Counted from the first letter of the stretch, positions 17,552 through 26,891 are shown. The stretch: DNA of 64,000 nt from Bacteroidales bacterium (GCA_017960475.1 JAGCZH010000016.1:62001-126000); one strand, 5' to 3'. Numbers and translations are program-made. Notes: generated by a model not told the origin, from the sequence alone.

Positions 17552-17567
17552 TGTTTCACGTGAAACA
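17552..17567. other. parS site, perfect palindrome
   Basis: TGTTTCACGTGAAACA, identical to the canonical bacterial parS site for ParB/Spo0J and perfectly palindromic. It lies in the 58-bp gap between ybeY and mnmG, 13.3 kb from the matching site at 4202. Finding two in this window suggests origin-proximal location. Confidence 0.9.
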
Positions 17568-17599
17568 ATGAGTGTAAATATATGTAAATTAATTAAACA

Positions 17600-19495
17600 A
17601 TGAGATTTGAAGAGTTTGATGTTGTTGTTGTGGGTGGTGGTCATGCAGGTGCTGAGGCTGCTGCCGCCGCTGCGGGGCTTGGCGCAAAGACATTGCTTGT
17701 GACGCAAAATATTGATACAATTTGTCAGATGTCTTGCAACCCTGCAATGGGTGGTGTGGCAAAAGGGCAGATTGTTCGTGAGATCGATGCATTGGGAGGT
17801 TTTTCAGGTATTATTACTGATCGCTCAATGATACAGTTCCGAATGTTGAATAGATCTAAGGGACCGGCAATGTGGAGTCCTCGGGCTCAGTGTGACAAGT
17901 CTCTCTTTTCTCTCAATTGGCGACACTTACTTGAAAATATCGTTAACCTTTCAATATGGCAAGATGAAGTTGTGGACATCACGCTGGATGGGAATGTGGT
18001 TACAGGCGTGAAAACACGTATGAATATCGATATCCCTTGTAAATCTGTCGTGCTAACAAATGGGACTTTTCTAAATGGTAAAATATTTATAGGTGATTTG
18101 ACATTGTCAGGGGGAAGAATAGGGGAGAGGCCTTCTTGTGGTCTTTCGGATAGACTGATGGAAAGTGGTTTTGAGGTGAGAAAGTTGAAAACAGGGACCC
18201 CTGTCCGTATAGATGGTAGGACAATTGATTTCTCCGTCCTGTCACCCCAGCCCGGTGATGTTAATCCCCAGAAGTTCTCTTTTAGTCCCATGACGACAAC
18301 ACTTCAGGAGCAAAAGCCTTGTTTTCTGGCCTATACAACTTTGAAGACACATGATATATTGCGTAAAGGTTTTAGTAAATCTCCTCTTTTCACAGGTCGG
18401 ATTCAGGGACGGGGGCCTAGATATTGTCCCTCTATAGAAGATAAAATAGAGCGCTTTTCGGATAAGGACCACCATCAATTGTTTGTAGAACCGGAGGGTC
18501 GTATTACAAATTCGTATTATTTAAACGGTTTCTCTTCTTCACTTCCTTTGGATGTCCAGGTAGAGGCTTTGCATTCTATTAATGGTTTTGAAAATGCTAC
18601 AATACTAAAGCCTGGCTATGCTATAGAGTATGATTTTTTCCCACCCACCCAATTAAAATATACTCTGGAAACAAAAAGGGTGGAGAATCTTTATTTTGCA
18701 GGACAGATTAATGGTACTACTGGTTATGAGGAGGCTGCTTGCCAGGGTCTTATGGCTGGTATTAATGCTGTTTTGAAAATAAAGGGGAAGGCGCCGTTTG
18801 TTTTGAATCGTTCTCAAGCCTATATTGGTGTGCTTATAGACGACCTTGTTACAAAAGGCGTTGATGAACCATATAGAATGTTTACATCACGAGCGGAGTA
18901 TCGTATTTTGCTTCGACAGGATAACGCTGATTTTCGACTCACCCCATTGTCCCATGCCTTGGGCTTGGCTTCTGACGATAGGATGCGTCGGGTTGAAGAC
19001 AAGAAAAAAGAGGTTGATAAACTTGTTTCTGCCGTTGGAGATTGTTCGGTTGCACCATTAGATGCTAATGAATACCTTTCAGAGCATTCATCGGCGCCTC
19101 TTCAACAGCGTGTTCGATTGGAAAGCCTACTTCTACGACCTGAGTTGTCTCTGGAAGATATCTCTATCATCTCACCTTCTTTTAAAACTATTGTAGAGAC
19201 GGTCCCGTCAGATTTAAGAGAGGAAGTCTGCTCGGCTGCGGAGATTTTGGTCAAGTATAGTCGATATATTGATAAGGAGAGCGATGTTGCTGATCGTATT
19301 TTGAAATATGAGGGTTTGGAAATCCCGTCAGGAATTGACTATCGTTCTGTGACAGCTCTTTCGTTTGAGGCCCGAGAAAAGCTCTCCGCTATTCAGCCAA
19401 AAACGATAGGACAGGCGTCCCGAATAAGTGGCGTTTCTCCAGCTGATGTTTCTGTGTTGTTGTTGTTGATAGACGGACGAATAACAGCCGTGTAG
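17600..19495 (+). CDS. mnmG: tRNA uridine 5-carboxymethylaminomethyl modification enzyme MnmG (GidA)
   Basis: A 631-residue FAD enzyme that, with MnmE, modifies the wobble uridine of tRNAs reading NNA/NNG codons. It has the dinucleotide motif [14 protein letters not shown] at the N terminus, [23 protein letters not shown], the [10 protein letters not shown] region, [13 protein letters not shown] and the C-terminal [14 protein letters not shown]. The length equals the E. coli enzyme. It is preceded by parS and followed by a strong terminator; mnmG is commonly close to the replication origin. Confidence 0.98.
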   Translation: MRFEEFDVVVVGGGHAGAEAAAAAAGLGAKTLLVTQNIDTICQMSCNPAMGGVAKGQIVREIDALGGFSGIITDRSMIQFRMLNRSKGPAMWSPRAQCDKSLFSLNWRHLLENIVNLSIWQDEVVDITLDGNVVTGVKTRMNIDIPCKSVVLTNGTFLNGKIFIGDLTLSGGRIGERPSCGLSDRLMESGFEVRKLKTGTPVRIDGRTIDFSVLSPQPGDVNPQKFSFSPMTTTLQEQKPCFLAYTTLKTHDILRKGFSKSPLFTGRIQGRGPRYCPSIEDKIERFSDKDHHQLFVEPEGRITNSYYLNGFSSSLPLDVQVEALHSINGFENATILKPGYAIEYDFFPPTQLKYTLETKRVENLYFAGQINGTTGYEEAACQGLMAGINAVLKIKGKAPFVLNRSQAYIGVLIDDLVTKGVDEPYRMFTSRAEYRILLRQDNADFRLTPLSHALGLASDDRMRRVEDKKKEVDKLVSAVGDCSVAPLDANEYLSEHSSAPLQQRVRLESLLLRPELSLEDISIISPSFKTIVETVPSDLREEVCSAAEILVKYSRYIDKESDVADRILKYEGLEIPSGIDYRSVTALSFEAREKLSAIQPKTIGQASRISGVSPADVSVLLLLIDGRITAV

Positions 19496-19567
19496 TAATA
19501 TTACTCCTATGTCTAATGTGCATGGAACATGATATTTATGAGATATTTTGAGGGTAGAAGACAAAAA

Positions 19568-19595
19568 GGGCGATGTTTCTCGTGAAACATCGCCC
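19568..19595. terminator. Hairpin terminator of mnmG containing a parS-like core
   Basis: A 28-bp inverted repeat: a perfect 12-bp stem starting GGGCGATGTTTC (19568-19579 with 19584-19595) and the loop TCGT, followed by TTAAAAT. The central TGTTTCTCGTGAAACA differs from parS at one position. It lies between the convergent mnmG and WbqC-like genes and could stop transcription from either side. Confidence 0.8.
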
Positions 19596-19640
19596 TTAAA
19601 ATACATGTTCTATGGTGTTTACATGGTCGATATGTTCAAT

Positions 19641-20291
19641 TCATAGATCTATTAAAAGAAGATAGTCTTTTGTTTCTGGTCCGATGTTGAACAGCAAATC
19701 AAGTATGCTGACGTTGGGGTTGAATGGCATCCTGTCGTTAAAAACCTGGCTATAGGGTTTGGGTTTTGGTAAAGATTCAGGGTGTTTGTAGGAGAAACAA
19801 TCCCGATAATCATTTGCGTATTTTTCTTTAGTAAGATAGTCTATGGTGTGGTGGAACGAAATATTTATTTTTAGTTTTTCAGATAAAAAATCAGTTATTG
19901 CATCGTTGAGATCTATTAATCTCGTGTATTGTTTTTTTAATAGAGCCTCGACATCATCTCGGTAGTATAAAAAAAACGGGGAGGAGTTATATGCGCTCAT
20001 AATTGCTCGCCAATGGTTAATGTTCCATCGTTCGGTATAGCATATTCCGATTTCTTTTGTTGTTGTGTGATTGCCTTGTGGTCGCAAAACGGGTACGCTT
20101 AAAGACATGGCGCCATTTGCTGTTAAGATGACAGTTCTGTTGCGGAGTGTTTGTTTTGGAAATGTTTCACAATCCTCCACATTGATTATTTCATCTTTGA
20201 CAGCATGTTGTACAATTGCCGCTGCCAAAGCCAAGGGAGGAAAGTATGAGGTTGGAAATATGCTCTTTCCTTTGAGGACGTCATTTCCCAT
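19641..20291 (-). CDS. WbqC-like family protein
   Basis: A 216-residue protein resembling the WbqC family, with FPTSYFPPLALAAAIVQHAV at the N terminus, LRNRTVILTANG, LSVPVLRPQGNHTTTKE and WNINHWRAIMSAYNSSPFFLYY. WbqC-like proteins are linked to surface polysaccharide loci, but their biochemical role is not established. The start ATG at 20289-20291 overlaps the last codons of the upstream 136-residue gene by 11 bp, so the two are co-translated. Confidence 0.82.
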   Translation of the reverse strand: MGNDVLKGKSIFPTSYFPPLALAAAIVQHAVKDEIINVEDCETFPKQTLRNRTVILTANGAMSLSVPVLRPQGNHTTTKEIGICYTERWNINHWRAIMSAYNSSPFFLYYRDDVEALLKKQYTRLIDLNDAITDFLSEKLKINISFHHTIDYLTKEKYANDYRDCFSYKHPESLPKPKPYSQVFNDRMPFNPNVSILDLLFNIGPETKDYLLLIDL

Positions 20292-20691
20292 ATACTATGG
20301 CTGATAGATTCCCATTATCGAAAAAGAAGTCCACGTTGCCTTCACCAAAAGAGATGCGTCTTTCGCCCCAAGCCTCTTCGTCGGCATCTTGTTCATAGTA
20401 TCCGTTGTCCACCATCATGCGTACTATTTCCCGCTCATTCATGTCGAATATTTTGTTTCCAAATAGTGTCGCCGATTCGTCGGAAATATCAATGCATTGC
20501 AAGGTTGGACTTTCGTCTTCAAAGAATAGTCTGAGATTGTCGCCGTAGTGAAGCAGTGTCGTTGGGGCTTCGAGGGCGTTCTCAAAGTTCTCGACCTCGT
20601 CGGGCTCACCCATCAGTTGGACTACATCTTCAACAGGCATTCCAAATAGTATATCGCCAATTCCATTTCGGAGTTTTATTTCGTAGTTCAT
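20281..20691 (-). CDS. Small acidic protein of unknown function
   Basis: A 136-residue acidic protein beginning MNYEIKLRNGIGDILFGMP. It carries GMPVEDVVQLMGEPDEV, similar in style to lipoprotein BLIP/SmpA-type G-M-x-V-x-x-V-x-x-x-x-G-x-P motifs, and a C-terminal beta-rich FGEGNVDFFFDNGNLSAIVYGK. No signal peptide is seen, so it is cytoplasmic. It heads a two-gene unit with the WbqC-like gene. A TACCTTTG box on the minus strand at 20721-20728 is a likely promoter. I do not recognise a specific family. Confidence 0.7.
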   Translation of the reverse strand: MNYEIKLRNGIGDILFGMPVEDVVQLMGEPDEVENFENALEAPTTLLHYGDNLRLFFEDESPTLQCIDISDESATLFGNKIFDMNEREIVRMMVDNGYYEQDADEEAWGERRISFGEGNVDFFFDNGNLSAIVYGK

Positions 20692-20720
20692 GATAATATT
20701 CTTTGGTTATTTTGAAAATA

Positions 20721-20728
20721 CAAAGGTA
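20721..20728 (-). promoter_or_regulatory. -7 promoter box (TACCTTTG) for the 136-residue gene
   Basis: TACCTTTG on the minus strand fits TAnnTTTG and lies 30 bp before the ATG at 20691. No convincing -33 TTTG is seen. Confidence 0.5.
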
Positions 20729-20877
20729 CGAAATTTTTTTGAATTGAAAAATATATTTTTTTCTTTCGTATAGCGATAAGAAGATGGTAACTGTTTTTTT
20801 TAGTGCAATTATATTGATTAAAAATATTGAAATACAAAATATTGATTATGTTTATTGATGCTGGGAAATAAAATATT

Positions 20878-20908
20878 TTTGTCAGTATATAAAAAAGTTG
20901 TACTTTTG
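20878..20908 (+). promoter_or_regulatory. Promoter of the tRNA-Lys pair
   Basis: TTTG at 20878-20881, a 19-bp spacer, then TACTTTTG at 20901-20908: an exact match to the Bacteroidota primary sigma promoter TTTG-N19-TAnnTTTG. It ends 29 bp before the first tRNA. Confidence 0.85.
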
Positions 20909-20937
20909 CAAACTCAAATTGAGGCATTCAAGTTGAT

Positions 20938-21013
20938 GACTACGTAGCTCAGCAGGTAGAGCACATCCCTTTTAAGGATGGGGTCCTGGGTTCGAGCCCC
21001 AGCGTGGTCACCA
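20938..21013 (+). tRNA. tRNA-Lys (anticodon TTT), copy 1
   Basis: Full cloverleaf: acceptor GACTACG pairing with CGTGGTC, D arm AGCTCAGCAGGTAGAGC, anticodon loop CTTTTAA with anticodon TTT, and T arm CTGGGTTCGAGCCCCAG. The 3-prime CCA is encoded (21011-21013). 76 nt including CCA. Confidence 0.97.
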
Positions 21014-21024
21014 CTTTTTGGTTC

Positions 21025-21097
21025 GACTACGTAGCTCAGCAGGTAGAGCACATCCCTTTTAAGGATGGGGTCCTGGGTTCGAGCCCCAGCGTGGTCA
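21025..21097 (+). tRNA. tRNA-Lys (anticodon TTT), copy 2
   Basis: Identical 73-nt body to copy 1, repeated 87 bp downstream. Unlike copy 1, the 3-prime CCA is not encoded (CAC follows), so it must be added by nucleotidyltransferase. Transcribed from the same promoter. Confidence 0.97.
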
Positions 21098-21102
21098 CAC
21101 AG

Positions 21103-21128
21103 AGTCGGCTTTAGTCCGGCTTTTTTTG
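21103..21128 (+). terminator. Rho-independent terminator of the tRNA-Lys unit
   Basis: Stem AGTCGG (21103-21108) with CCGGCT (21116-21121), a 7-base loop and a run of seven T. It begins 5 bp after the second tRNA body. Confidence 0.82.
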
Positions 21129-21446
21129 TTTGTCGTGAATTGATGGTGGGGGGTATGAAGTGTTTTTCCGGGCATTCACCGGATAGCCATTTTTTCTGTA
21201 TTATCTGATTGTCTTATTTATTATCAAGGCAACCATAACTTTTTGTTTTTCTTTTTGTTGTTTCTGAATATTGAATTGTTGAAATATTTGTATTCCAAAA
21301 GGGATTTATTATTTCTCTTAATAATTTGATTTTTTTTAATATTTTTGCTGATTAATTAATTTGACTCATATATTTTTATGAGTCTGTCTAATATATTTAT
21401 TAATAAATAGTTATTTTATTTTTTTAATTTAAAAAAAAAGAATATT
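21129..21446 (+). other. AT-rich leader before glmS
   Basis: About 320 bp without a gene. It is T-rich and ends in a long A tract directly before the glmS start. A TATTTTTG box at 21340-21347 is a possible -7 element, but no -33 TTTG is correctly placed. I see no glmS ribozyme core and no conserved riboswitch structure. Confidence 0.5.
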
Positions 21447-23309
21447 ATGTGTGGAATTGTAGGATATATCGGGGAACAGGAAGCCTATCCCATTCTTATT
21501 AAAGGGCTTCATAGACTGGAATATCGTGGTTATGACAGTGCCGGTGTCTCGATGATAAATGCAGACGGTGTTTTGTCGGTCTATAAATCCAAAGGCAAAG
21601 TGTCGGCATTGGAGGCCTCCGTTGCTGATAAAGATGTAAGTGGAACGATAGGAATTGCCCATACTCGTTGGGCAACCCATGGAGAACCCAATGCTGTAAA
21701 TGCCCACCCGCATTTCTCACAATCTAAAAATCTTTCTTTGGTGCACAATGGCATTATTGAAAACTACAAGTCTCTTCGTATAGAATTGGAGAAGAATGGC
21801 ATGACATTCTGCAGTGAGACTGATACTGAGGTTCTTGTCCAGCTTGTCGAATATACCCAACAGCAGCATGGTTGTGATCTTTATAGAGCCACACAGCTTG
21901 CTCTTAAAAGTGTAATTGGAGCATACGCCATTGCCATTCTCGATAAACGAAACCCGGACCAGCTTATCTGTGCGCGTAAAGGCAGTCCGCTAATTATTGG
22001 AGTGGGTGCCAACAATGTTGCCGGTAATGGAGAATTCTTTTTGGGAAGCGATGCAACACCAATTATAGAATACACCAACAAGGTTATTTATCTCCAAGAC
22101 GAGGAAATTGCCATTATGAACCGTAATGGTGATCTTAAGATCACAAACCTGAGCAATGTAAAGCAGACACCGCAAGTGCATACACTCCAGATGAATCTCG
22201 ATGAGTTGGAGAAAGGAGGATATGCTCACTTCATGTTAAAAGAGATATACGAGCAGCCTAATGCGCTTAGAATATGCACAAAAGGCCGTCTAAACATCGT
22301 TGACAAGGATGTCTTGCTTAGCGGTATTATTGATCATAAAGAGAAGTTTGTAAATGCCCGTCGTATTATTATTTGCGCCTGTGGAACATCCTGGCATTCC
22401 GCTCTAATTGGAAAGTATTTTATTGAGGAGGCCGCACAGATTCCTGTGGAAGTGGAGTATGCGTCAGAGTTCCGTTACCGCAACCCTGTCATTTTCCCTG
22501 ACGATGTCGTTATTGCTGTTTCTCAGTCAGGTGAGACTGCCGATACTCTCGCCGCTATTCAGTTGGCAAAAGAAAAGGGTGCTTTCCTCTATGGTATTTG
22601 CAATGTTATCGGCTCTTCGATACCTCGCGCCACCGACAGCGGTACTTACTTGCATGTAGGCCCCGAAATAGGTGTCGCTTCAACGAAAGCCTTCACAGGA
22701 CAGGTGATAACACTGTTCATGCTTGGTTTGGCTATAGCGAAAGAGAAAAAGACTCTTAGTGATGACATGTTCCACATGCTTGTCAACGAGTTGCAGAAAA
22801 TACCGGACAAAATGCAATGGACTCTCGACCACAACAAAGGTATTGACAACTTTGCACAAATGTTCACGTATGCTCGTAATTTCATCTATTTAGGAAGAGG
22901 ATATAATTATCCTGTCGCATTGGAAGGAGCTTTGAAACTTAAGGAGATAAGCTATATCCATGCTGAGGGTTATCCCGCCGCTGAGATGAAGCACGGTCCT
23001 ATCGCTCTCGTTGATGAGGAGATGCCAGTCGTTGTTATAGCTCCAAAACGTGGCATGTACGATAAGATAGTCAGCAACATTCAAGAGATAAAGTCTCGTA
23101 AAGGTAAGATTATTAGCGTTGTTACGGAAGGTGACACTATAGTTAAGGGGATGTCGGACTATTGCTTCGAAATACCCGACACTCGTGATTGTTATGTGCC
23201 TTTGTTGGCTATTCTGCCACTTCAGCTGCTGTCCTACTATGTCGCTATTGCTAAAGGTCGTAATGTGGACCAACCACGTAATTTGGCGAAATCTGTTACT
23301 GTAGAATAG
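21447..23309 (+). CDS. glmS: Glutamine-fructose-6-phosphate aminotransferase (isomerising)
   Basis: A 620-residue enzyme making glucosamine 6-phosphate for peptidoglycan and LPS. The N-terminal class II amidotransferase starts MCGIVGYIG with catalytic Cys2 and contains GIAHTRWATHGEPN. The two SIS domains hold ACGTSWHSALIGKYF, SQSGETADTLAA and EGYPAAEMKHGPIALVD, and the protein ends in the typical LAKSVTVE. Upstream is a 320-bp AT-rich leader; downstream is a bidirectional terminator. Confidence 0.98.
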   Translation: MCGIVGYIGEQEAYPILIKGLHRLEYRGYDSAGVSMINADGVLSVYKSKGKVSALEASVADKDVSGTIGIAHTRWATHGEPNAVNAHPHFSQSKNLSLVHNGIIENYKSLRIELEKNGMTFCSETDTEVLVQLVEYTQQQHGCDLYRATQLALKSVIGAYAIAILDKRNPDQLICARKGSPLIIGVGANNVAGNGEFFLGSDATPIIEYTNKVIYLQDEEIAIMNRNGDLKITNLSNVKQTPQVHTLQMNLDELEKGGYAHFMLKEIYEQPNALRICTKGRLNIVDKDVLLSGIIDHKEKFVNARRIIICACGTSWHSALIGKYFIEEAAQIPVEVEYASEFRYRNPVIFPDDVVIAVSQSGETADTLAAIQLAKEKGAFLYGICNVIGSSIPRATDSGTYLHVGPEIGVASTKAFTGQVITLFMLGLAIAKEKKTLSDDMFHMLVNELQKIPDKMQWTLDHNKGIDNFAQMFTYARNFIYLGRGYNYPVALEGALKLKEISYIHAEGYPAAEMKHGPIALVDEEMPVVVIAPKRGMYDKIVSNIQEIKSRKGKIISVVTEGDTIVKGMSDYCFEIPDTRDCYVPLLAILPLQLLSYYVAIAKGRNVDQPRNLAKSVTVE

Positions 23310-23379
23310 TTTATTGAAAGGTGTTGCTAAGCCTTTATTAGAAAGATTTCTATTTCACATTGGACTAGCTAAATAGAAA

Positions 23380-23408
23380 GAGGCGTTGCATTTCTTTTGC
23401 AACGCCTC
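23380..23408. terminator. Bidirectional terminator between glmS and the transglutaminase-like gene
   Basis: An 11-bp perfect stem GAGGCGTTGCA (23380-23390) with TGCAACGCCTC (23398-23408) around a 7-base loop, between two convergent genes. Confidence 0.82.
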
Positions 23409-23443
23409 TATTGTATAACCAACTATTTGAAATCGGGTGTCTG

Positions 23444-26044
23444 TTACAAATGCTTCAGTATCTGTTCAGCTAGTCCTATAGAATATCCATGACTATGGAA
23501 CATTATCTCTCCATGGTTGTTGACCAAAGCCACAAGAGGGTAGTCGTTGTTCAAATTGAGTTTCAGAGCGTCAACAATTTGTTTCTCGAAGGGATCTTTG
23601 TCGCTGGCATCACGAATAATACAATCTGTGTTGGGAAGTTTCCATGTGATGGGTTTTGCTGAGGCAGGGGCTACAAGGTATGTCATCCCGCCCCAAGCCG
23701 AATATTCATTTGTGAGACTTTGTAACTCTTTGATAAGGTGTTTAGAAGGCTCTTTATAGTCTCCAACAAATATAAATAGAACACCTGTTGCTCCTGCGTA
23801 GTCGGCAACAGTGGCCATATCTGGCACAATCTCCTGGGTTGGGTCGATAGTTGCCTGTGCTTCATTCAATCGTGATTTCAAAGGTCTTAGAATGATTTCT
23901 TTAGTTACTTTCTCTCCTTCAGAGACAACAAAATACTCTGCTCTGGCAAGAACATCACCTTCGGAGTATCTATTACCTGTTGTCAAACAGTAATATCCTG
24001 GTTCCAAGGTTATTGTGGCAGGGAATTGATACATGCGACTATCGTCCTCGAAATCGAAAGTATTAAAATCTCCATTCTCATATTTTGCAAGTGAGAAATG
24101 TGACCAATATATCGGTTTTGCCAGCTCCTTTGTGCTTTTGAAGGTGAGTGTCAGAGAGGCACTGGGTTGAATTGCATTTTGTAATTCAAATGATATTGTT
24201 CGCCATTCTGGTTTTTCCCCAGTGTTCATGTTATCATATACATATATTGTATTCGTGGCATTGTCAAGATAGGAGGGAATGTTTAATGAGCGACAAGCGG
24301 CGACAAAAAATATGTCACGGCTGTGTTTATCGCTGTGTTTAAGTTTGTATACTCCGCAAGGTGATATTGGACAATTGTAATAGTTACCAGTATCATCAAC
24401 AAGGATATTCTCTTTGGTCCATGTTATCAATTCGTTGGCGTTTTTTATCTGTTTCAGCTCATTGGCAAGAAATACTCTCCAAGGACGTACCATCTCGTTG
24501 CTTATACGTGCAGGCAGGATTCCCTTTTTATAAACATCATAAGGGATTTTGTTGTCTATTGGGGTAATGTGAGCCTCAAGTGTTTCTTCTTCAATATCAC
24601 GCAAATCCTTGTCGCTATAACTTGAAAGATAGTCGTAAACCAGTGCCGTATTATCTTTGTGTTTGTCAATGAACAATCTGATAGCATGGTGGTTACCTTC
24701 GCTATTATGAATAAAGGCCCATTCTCTGTCGTTGTAATTTGAGCATTTCTCTCTTGTCGGGAATGAGGCGACATAGTCTGCACGAACGGAATCCTCATAG
24801 ACCAAGCGTTTTGCGTTGGCGTCTGCCTTCTTTTTGCAGGGTGTTACTTTGGCTACTCCAGCAACGGGAGGAACAACATCGATGTTTTCCACATAGTTTT
24901 CGGATTGGGTGTCAACATTGCGTGTTAGATATATTTCTCCCTCAGCTGTTTTGCGGATATCCAGCATAATATAATTGTATTTATTGCCGTCGGAAGCCCA
25001 AATTTGCAAATCTCCATGTCCTGTTGTAAGGCTAGCCTTTCCTTGCTTATCTGTTTTAATTGTTGCCAGAGGGAAGAACTCACTGTAATTGTATAATTTG
25101 AATTTCACATCTGCTCCTTCGACTGGTTGATTGTCGCTGTTATATACAGTTATTGTCACTTTTTTTGTTGGAGCATAGTGGTTTAGCAGATTCAGTTCGC
25201 TGTAAAGAGCCGTCTCTTTTACAACCTCCTCGTCGCCATTATAACGCCCAAAAGCTTTGCTGTGTACCATCATACAACGTGTTGAAGGAACTGCAAACCA
25301 GCCCATATCTAATTCAGCGTCTGGTTCGCAGGCCCCAAGGAAATACCACTTATTGCTGTCGGCTATGAAAACTTCCACCCATGCATGGTTATCGTCGCAG
25401 TGAGCCCATCTAGGTGTATAGCACTGACGAGCAGGAATACCTACGCTTCTTAATGCTGTGACAGCGAAAGTGGATTCTTCTCCGCATCGTCCTAGTGAGG
25501 TTTTCATTGTTGCCAGTGGCGCGGAGGTGCGTCCATCACTGGCTCTGTAAGCCACATGTTCATGACACCAGTGATTTACCTCTAGAGCGGCATCATACAT
25601 TGACAATCCTTTTATGCGCGGTGTCAACTCTCGTTGCATCAATAATCTAGCGGTATCCAGATTCTCATTGTTGACACGGTATACTAAAACGAAGTGACGG
25701 AATATGTCTTCTGGTATCTTCTTACCCCATTCAAAATACTCACGCGCTGCAAAAGAGGCTTTTATCTGTTGCAAGTAAAAGGATTGGTCATAATCGGCAA
25801 GGTCACTATAGGGCATATAGGCATATAAAAACTCAAGAGCCTCTCGTGTCTCACAATCAAGGGTGTCCATACCATCAAAGAGCTGATGGGTGAGACCTGA
25901 TGCCAATTGTTTACGTTGCATGAAATCAGCATGAACCAGATTCCTGTATTCTTTATCGCTTATAAAGTGTTTCTCTTTTTTGCATGAAATCAAAGCGATA
26001 CATACGACGAAAAAGATGATGGCGATTTTTTTAATTGTTTGCAT
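23444..26044 (-). CDS. Transglutaminase-like lipoprotein with C-terminal thioredoxin-like segment
   Basis: An 866-residue exported protein. A basic start and hydrophobic stretch end in LISC, giving lipid-anchored Cys21. Around residues 175-225 are LGRCGEESTFAVTALRSVG, IPARQCYTPRW and HAWVEVF, the Cys and His blocks of the transglutaminase-like/peptide-N-glycanase fold. Residues about 295-350 look like a beta-sandwich (VTITVYNSDNQPVEGADVKF), and the last 120 residues look thioredoxin-like without a CxxC. Substrate unknown; peptidoglycan peptides or surface proteins are possibilities. It may share transcripts with cutC, 73 bp upstream. Confidence 0.82.
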   Translation of the reverse strand: MQTIKKIAIIFFVVCIALISCKKEKHFISDKEYRNLVHADFMQRKQLASGLTHQLFDGMDTLDCETREALEFLYAYMPYSDLADYDQSFYLQQIKASFAAREYFEWGKKIPEDIFRHFVLVYRVNNENLDTARLLMQRELTPRIKGLSMYDAALEVNHWCHEHVAYRASDGRTSAPLATMKTSLGRCGEESTFAVTALRSVGIPARQCYTPRWAHCDDNHAWVEVFIADSNKWYFLGACEPDAELDMGWFAVPSTRCMMVHSKAFGRYNGDEEVVKETALYSELNLLNHYAPTKKVTITVYNSDNQPVEGADVKFKLYNYSEFFPLATIKTDKQGKASLTTGHGDLQIWASDGNKYNYIMLDIRKTAEGEIYLTRNVDTQSENYVENIDVVPPVAGVAKVTPCKKKADANAKRLVYEDSVRADYVASFPTREKCSNYNDREWAFIHNSEGNHHAIRLFIDKHKDNTALVYDYLSSYSDKDLRDIEEETLEAHITPIDNKIPYDVYKKGILPARISNEMVRPWRVFLANELKQIKNANELITWTKENILVDDTGNYYNCPISPCGVYKLKHSDKHSRDIFFVAACRSLNIPSYLDNATNTIYVYDNMNTGEKPEWRTISFELQNAIQPSASLTLTFKSTKELAKPIYWSHFSLAKYENGDFNTFDFEDDSRMYQFPATITLEPGYYCLTTGNRYSEGDVLARAEYFVVSEGEKVTKEIILRPLKSRLNEAQATIDPTQEIVPDMATVADYAGATGVLFIFVGDYKEPSKHLIKELQSLTNEYSAWGGMTYLVAPASAKPITWKLPNTDCIIRDASDKDPFEKQIVDALKLNLNNDYPLVALVNNHGEIMFHSHGYSIGLAEQILKHL

Positions 26045-26117
26045 ATTTTTTAGTGTTGCAAGTATAATATAATCAATGGATTGTTTTTAAAAAGTCATCT
26101 TTTAATATATGAACAAA

Positions 26118-26798
26118 TTAATTCATTTTATCAGTTATTTTGAATAGATTCCTAACGGTGTTCATGTCTGTAACGGTCATGTTATCAATGATTTTTTTAC
26201 AGCTGGCATGTATTTGTCCCACTTTTGTCTCATTGACTATATATGTCACATTATGAGGTGTTATTCCGGCTGCGGCTATAATACCGATTCTTCCGTCGGC
26301 CTGTTTGACAAGTTCTTTCAGCAAAGGTATTCCTTCTTCGGCAGAGGGCATACATCCGGATGTCAGTAATTTGTTGCATCCGCATTCAATAATCTGCTCT
26401 AATGCTTCTTTGGGGTTGCGGCATTCGTCAAATGCACGGTGAAATGTAATATCCATGCCTTGGGCTGTTTCTACAGCGATGCGTGTTTTCTCAACATCAA
26501 TATCGCCATTGGGTGTTAGGAAGCCAAAGACAACAGCATGGGCTCCCAACAAGTAAGCATGCCGTATGTCGGAAAGGGCGATTTTAAAATCCTCATTATC
26601 ATAAATAAAATTACCCCCACGAGGACGGATTAATACTCGTGTTTGCAGATTAAGTTTTTTTACACAATACTCAATGGCTGCTGCAGATGGGGTGGTTCCG
26701 CCTTCGCTTAAAGCTTGACAGAGCTCTATTCGATAGGCACCTCCGAGTTTGGCATTCCGTGCTGATAGTACCGAATTGCAACATATTTCTACTTCCAT
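26118..26798 (-). CDS. cutC: CutC family copper homeostasis protein
   Basis: A 226-residue TIM-barrel protein: EICCNSVLSARNAKLGGAYRIELC at the N terminus, GGTTPS, VLIRPRGGNFIY, HAVVFGFLTPNGDID and DITFHRAFDECRNP are all CutC signatures. The family name comes from copper sensitivity in E. coli, but the molecular activity is not settled. The residues usually invoked in metal binding (CN, His in FHRAFD) are present. Confidence 0.93.
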   Translation of the reverse strand: MEVEICCNSVLSARNAKLGGAYRIELCQALSEGGTTPSAAAIEYCVKKLNLQTRVLIRPRGGNFIYDNEDFKIALSDIRHAYLLGAHAVVFGFLTPNGDIDVEKTRIAVETAQGMDITFHRAFDECRNPKEALEQIIECGCNKLLTSGCMPSAEEGIPLLKELVKQADGRIGIIAAAGITPHNVTYIVNETKVGQIHASCKKIIDNMTVTDMNTVRNLFKITDKMN

Positions 26799-26891
26799 AT
26801 CAAAATGTTTGTGGTTATTGGAATTTCGGGGAGCTCTATTTTTGTTGGTGGATGTTTAGGTCGTCATAAAGGAGCGACTCCATATAATATA

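Noticed and set aside
21129-21446. glmS ribozyme/riboswitch upstream of glmS
   Set aside because: The catalytic glmS ribozyme is typical of Firmicutes and I find no matching core; the region is plain AT-rich leader.
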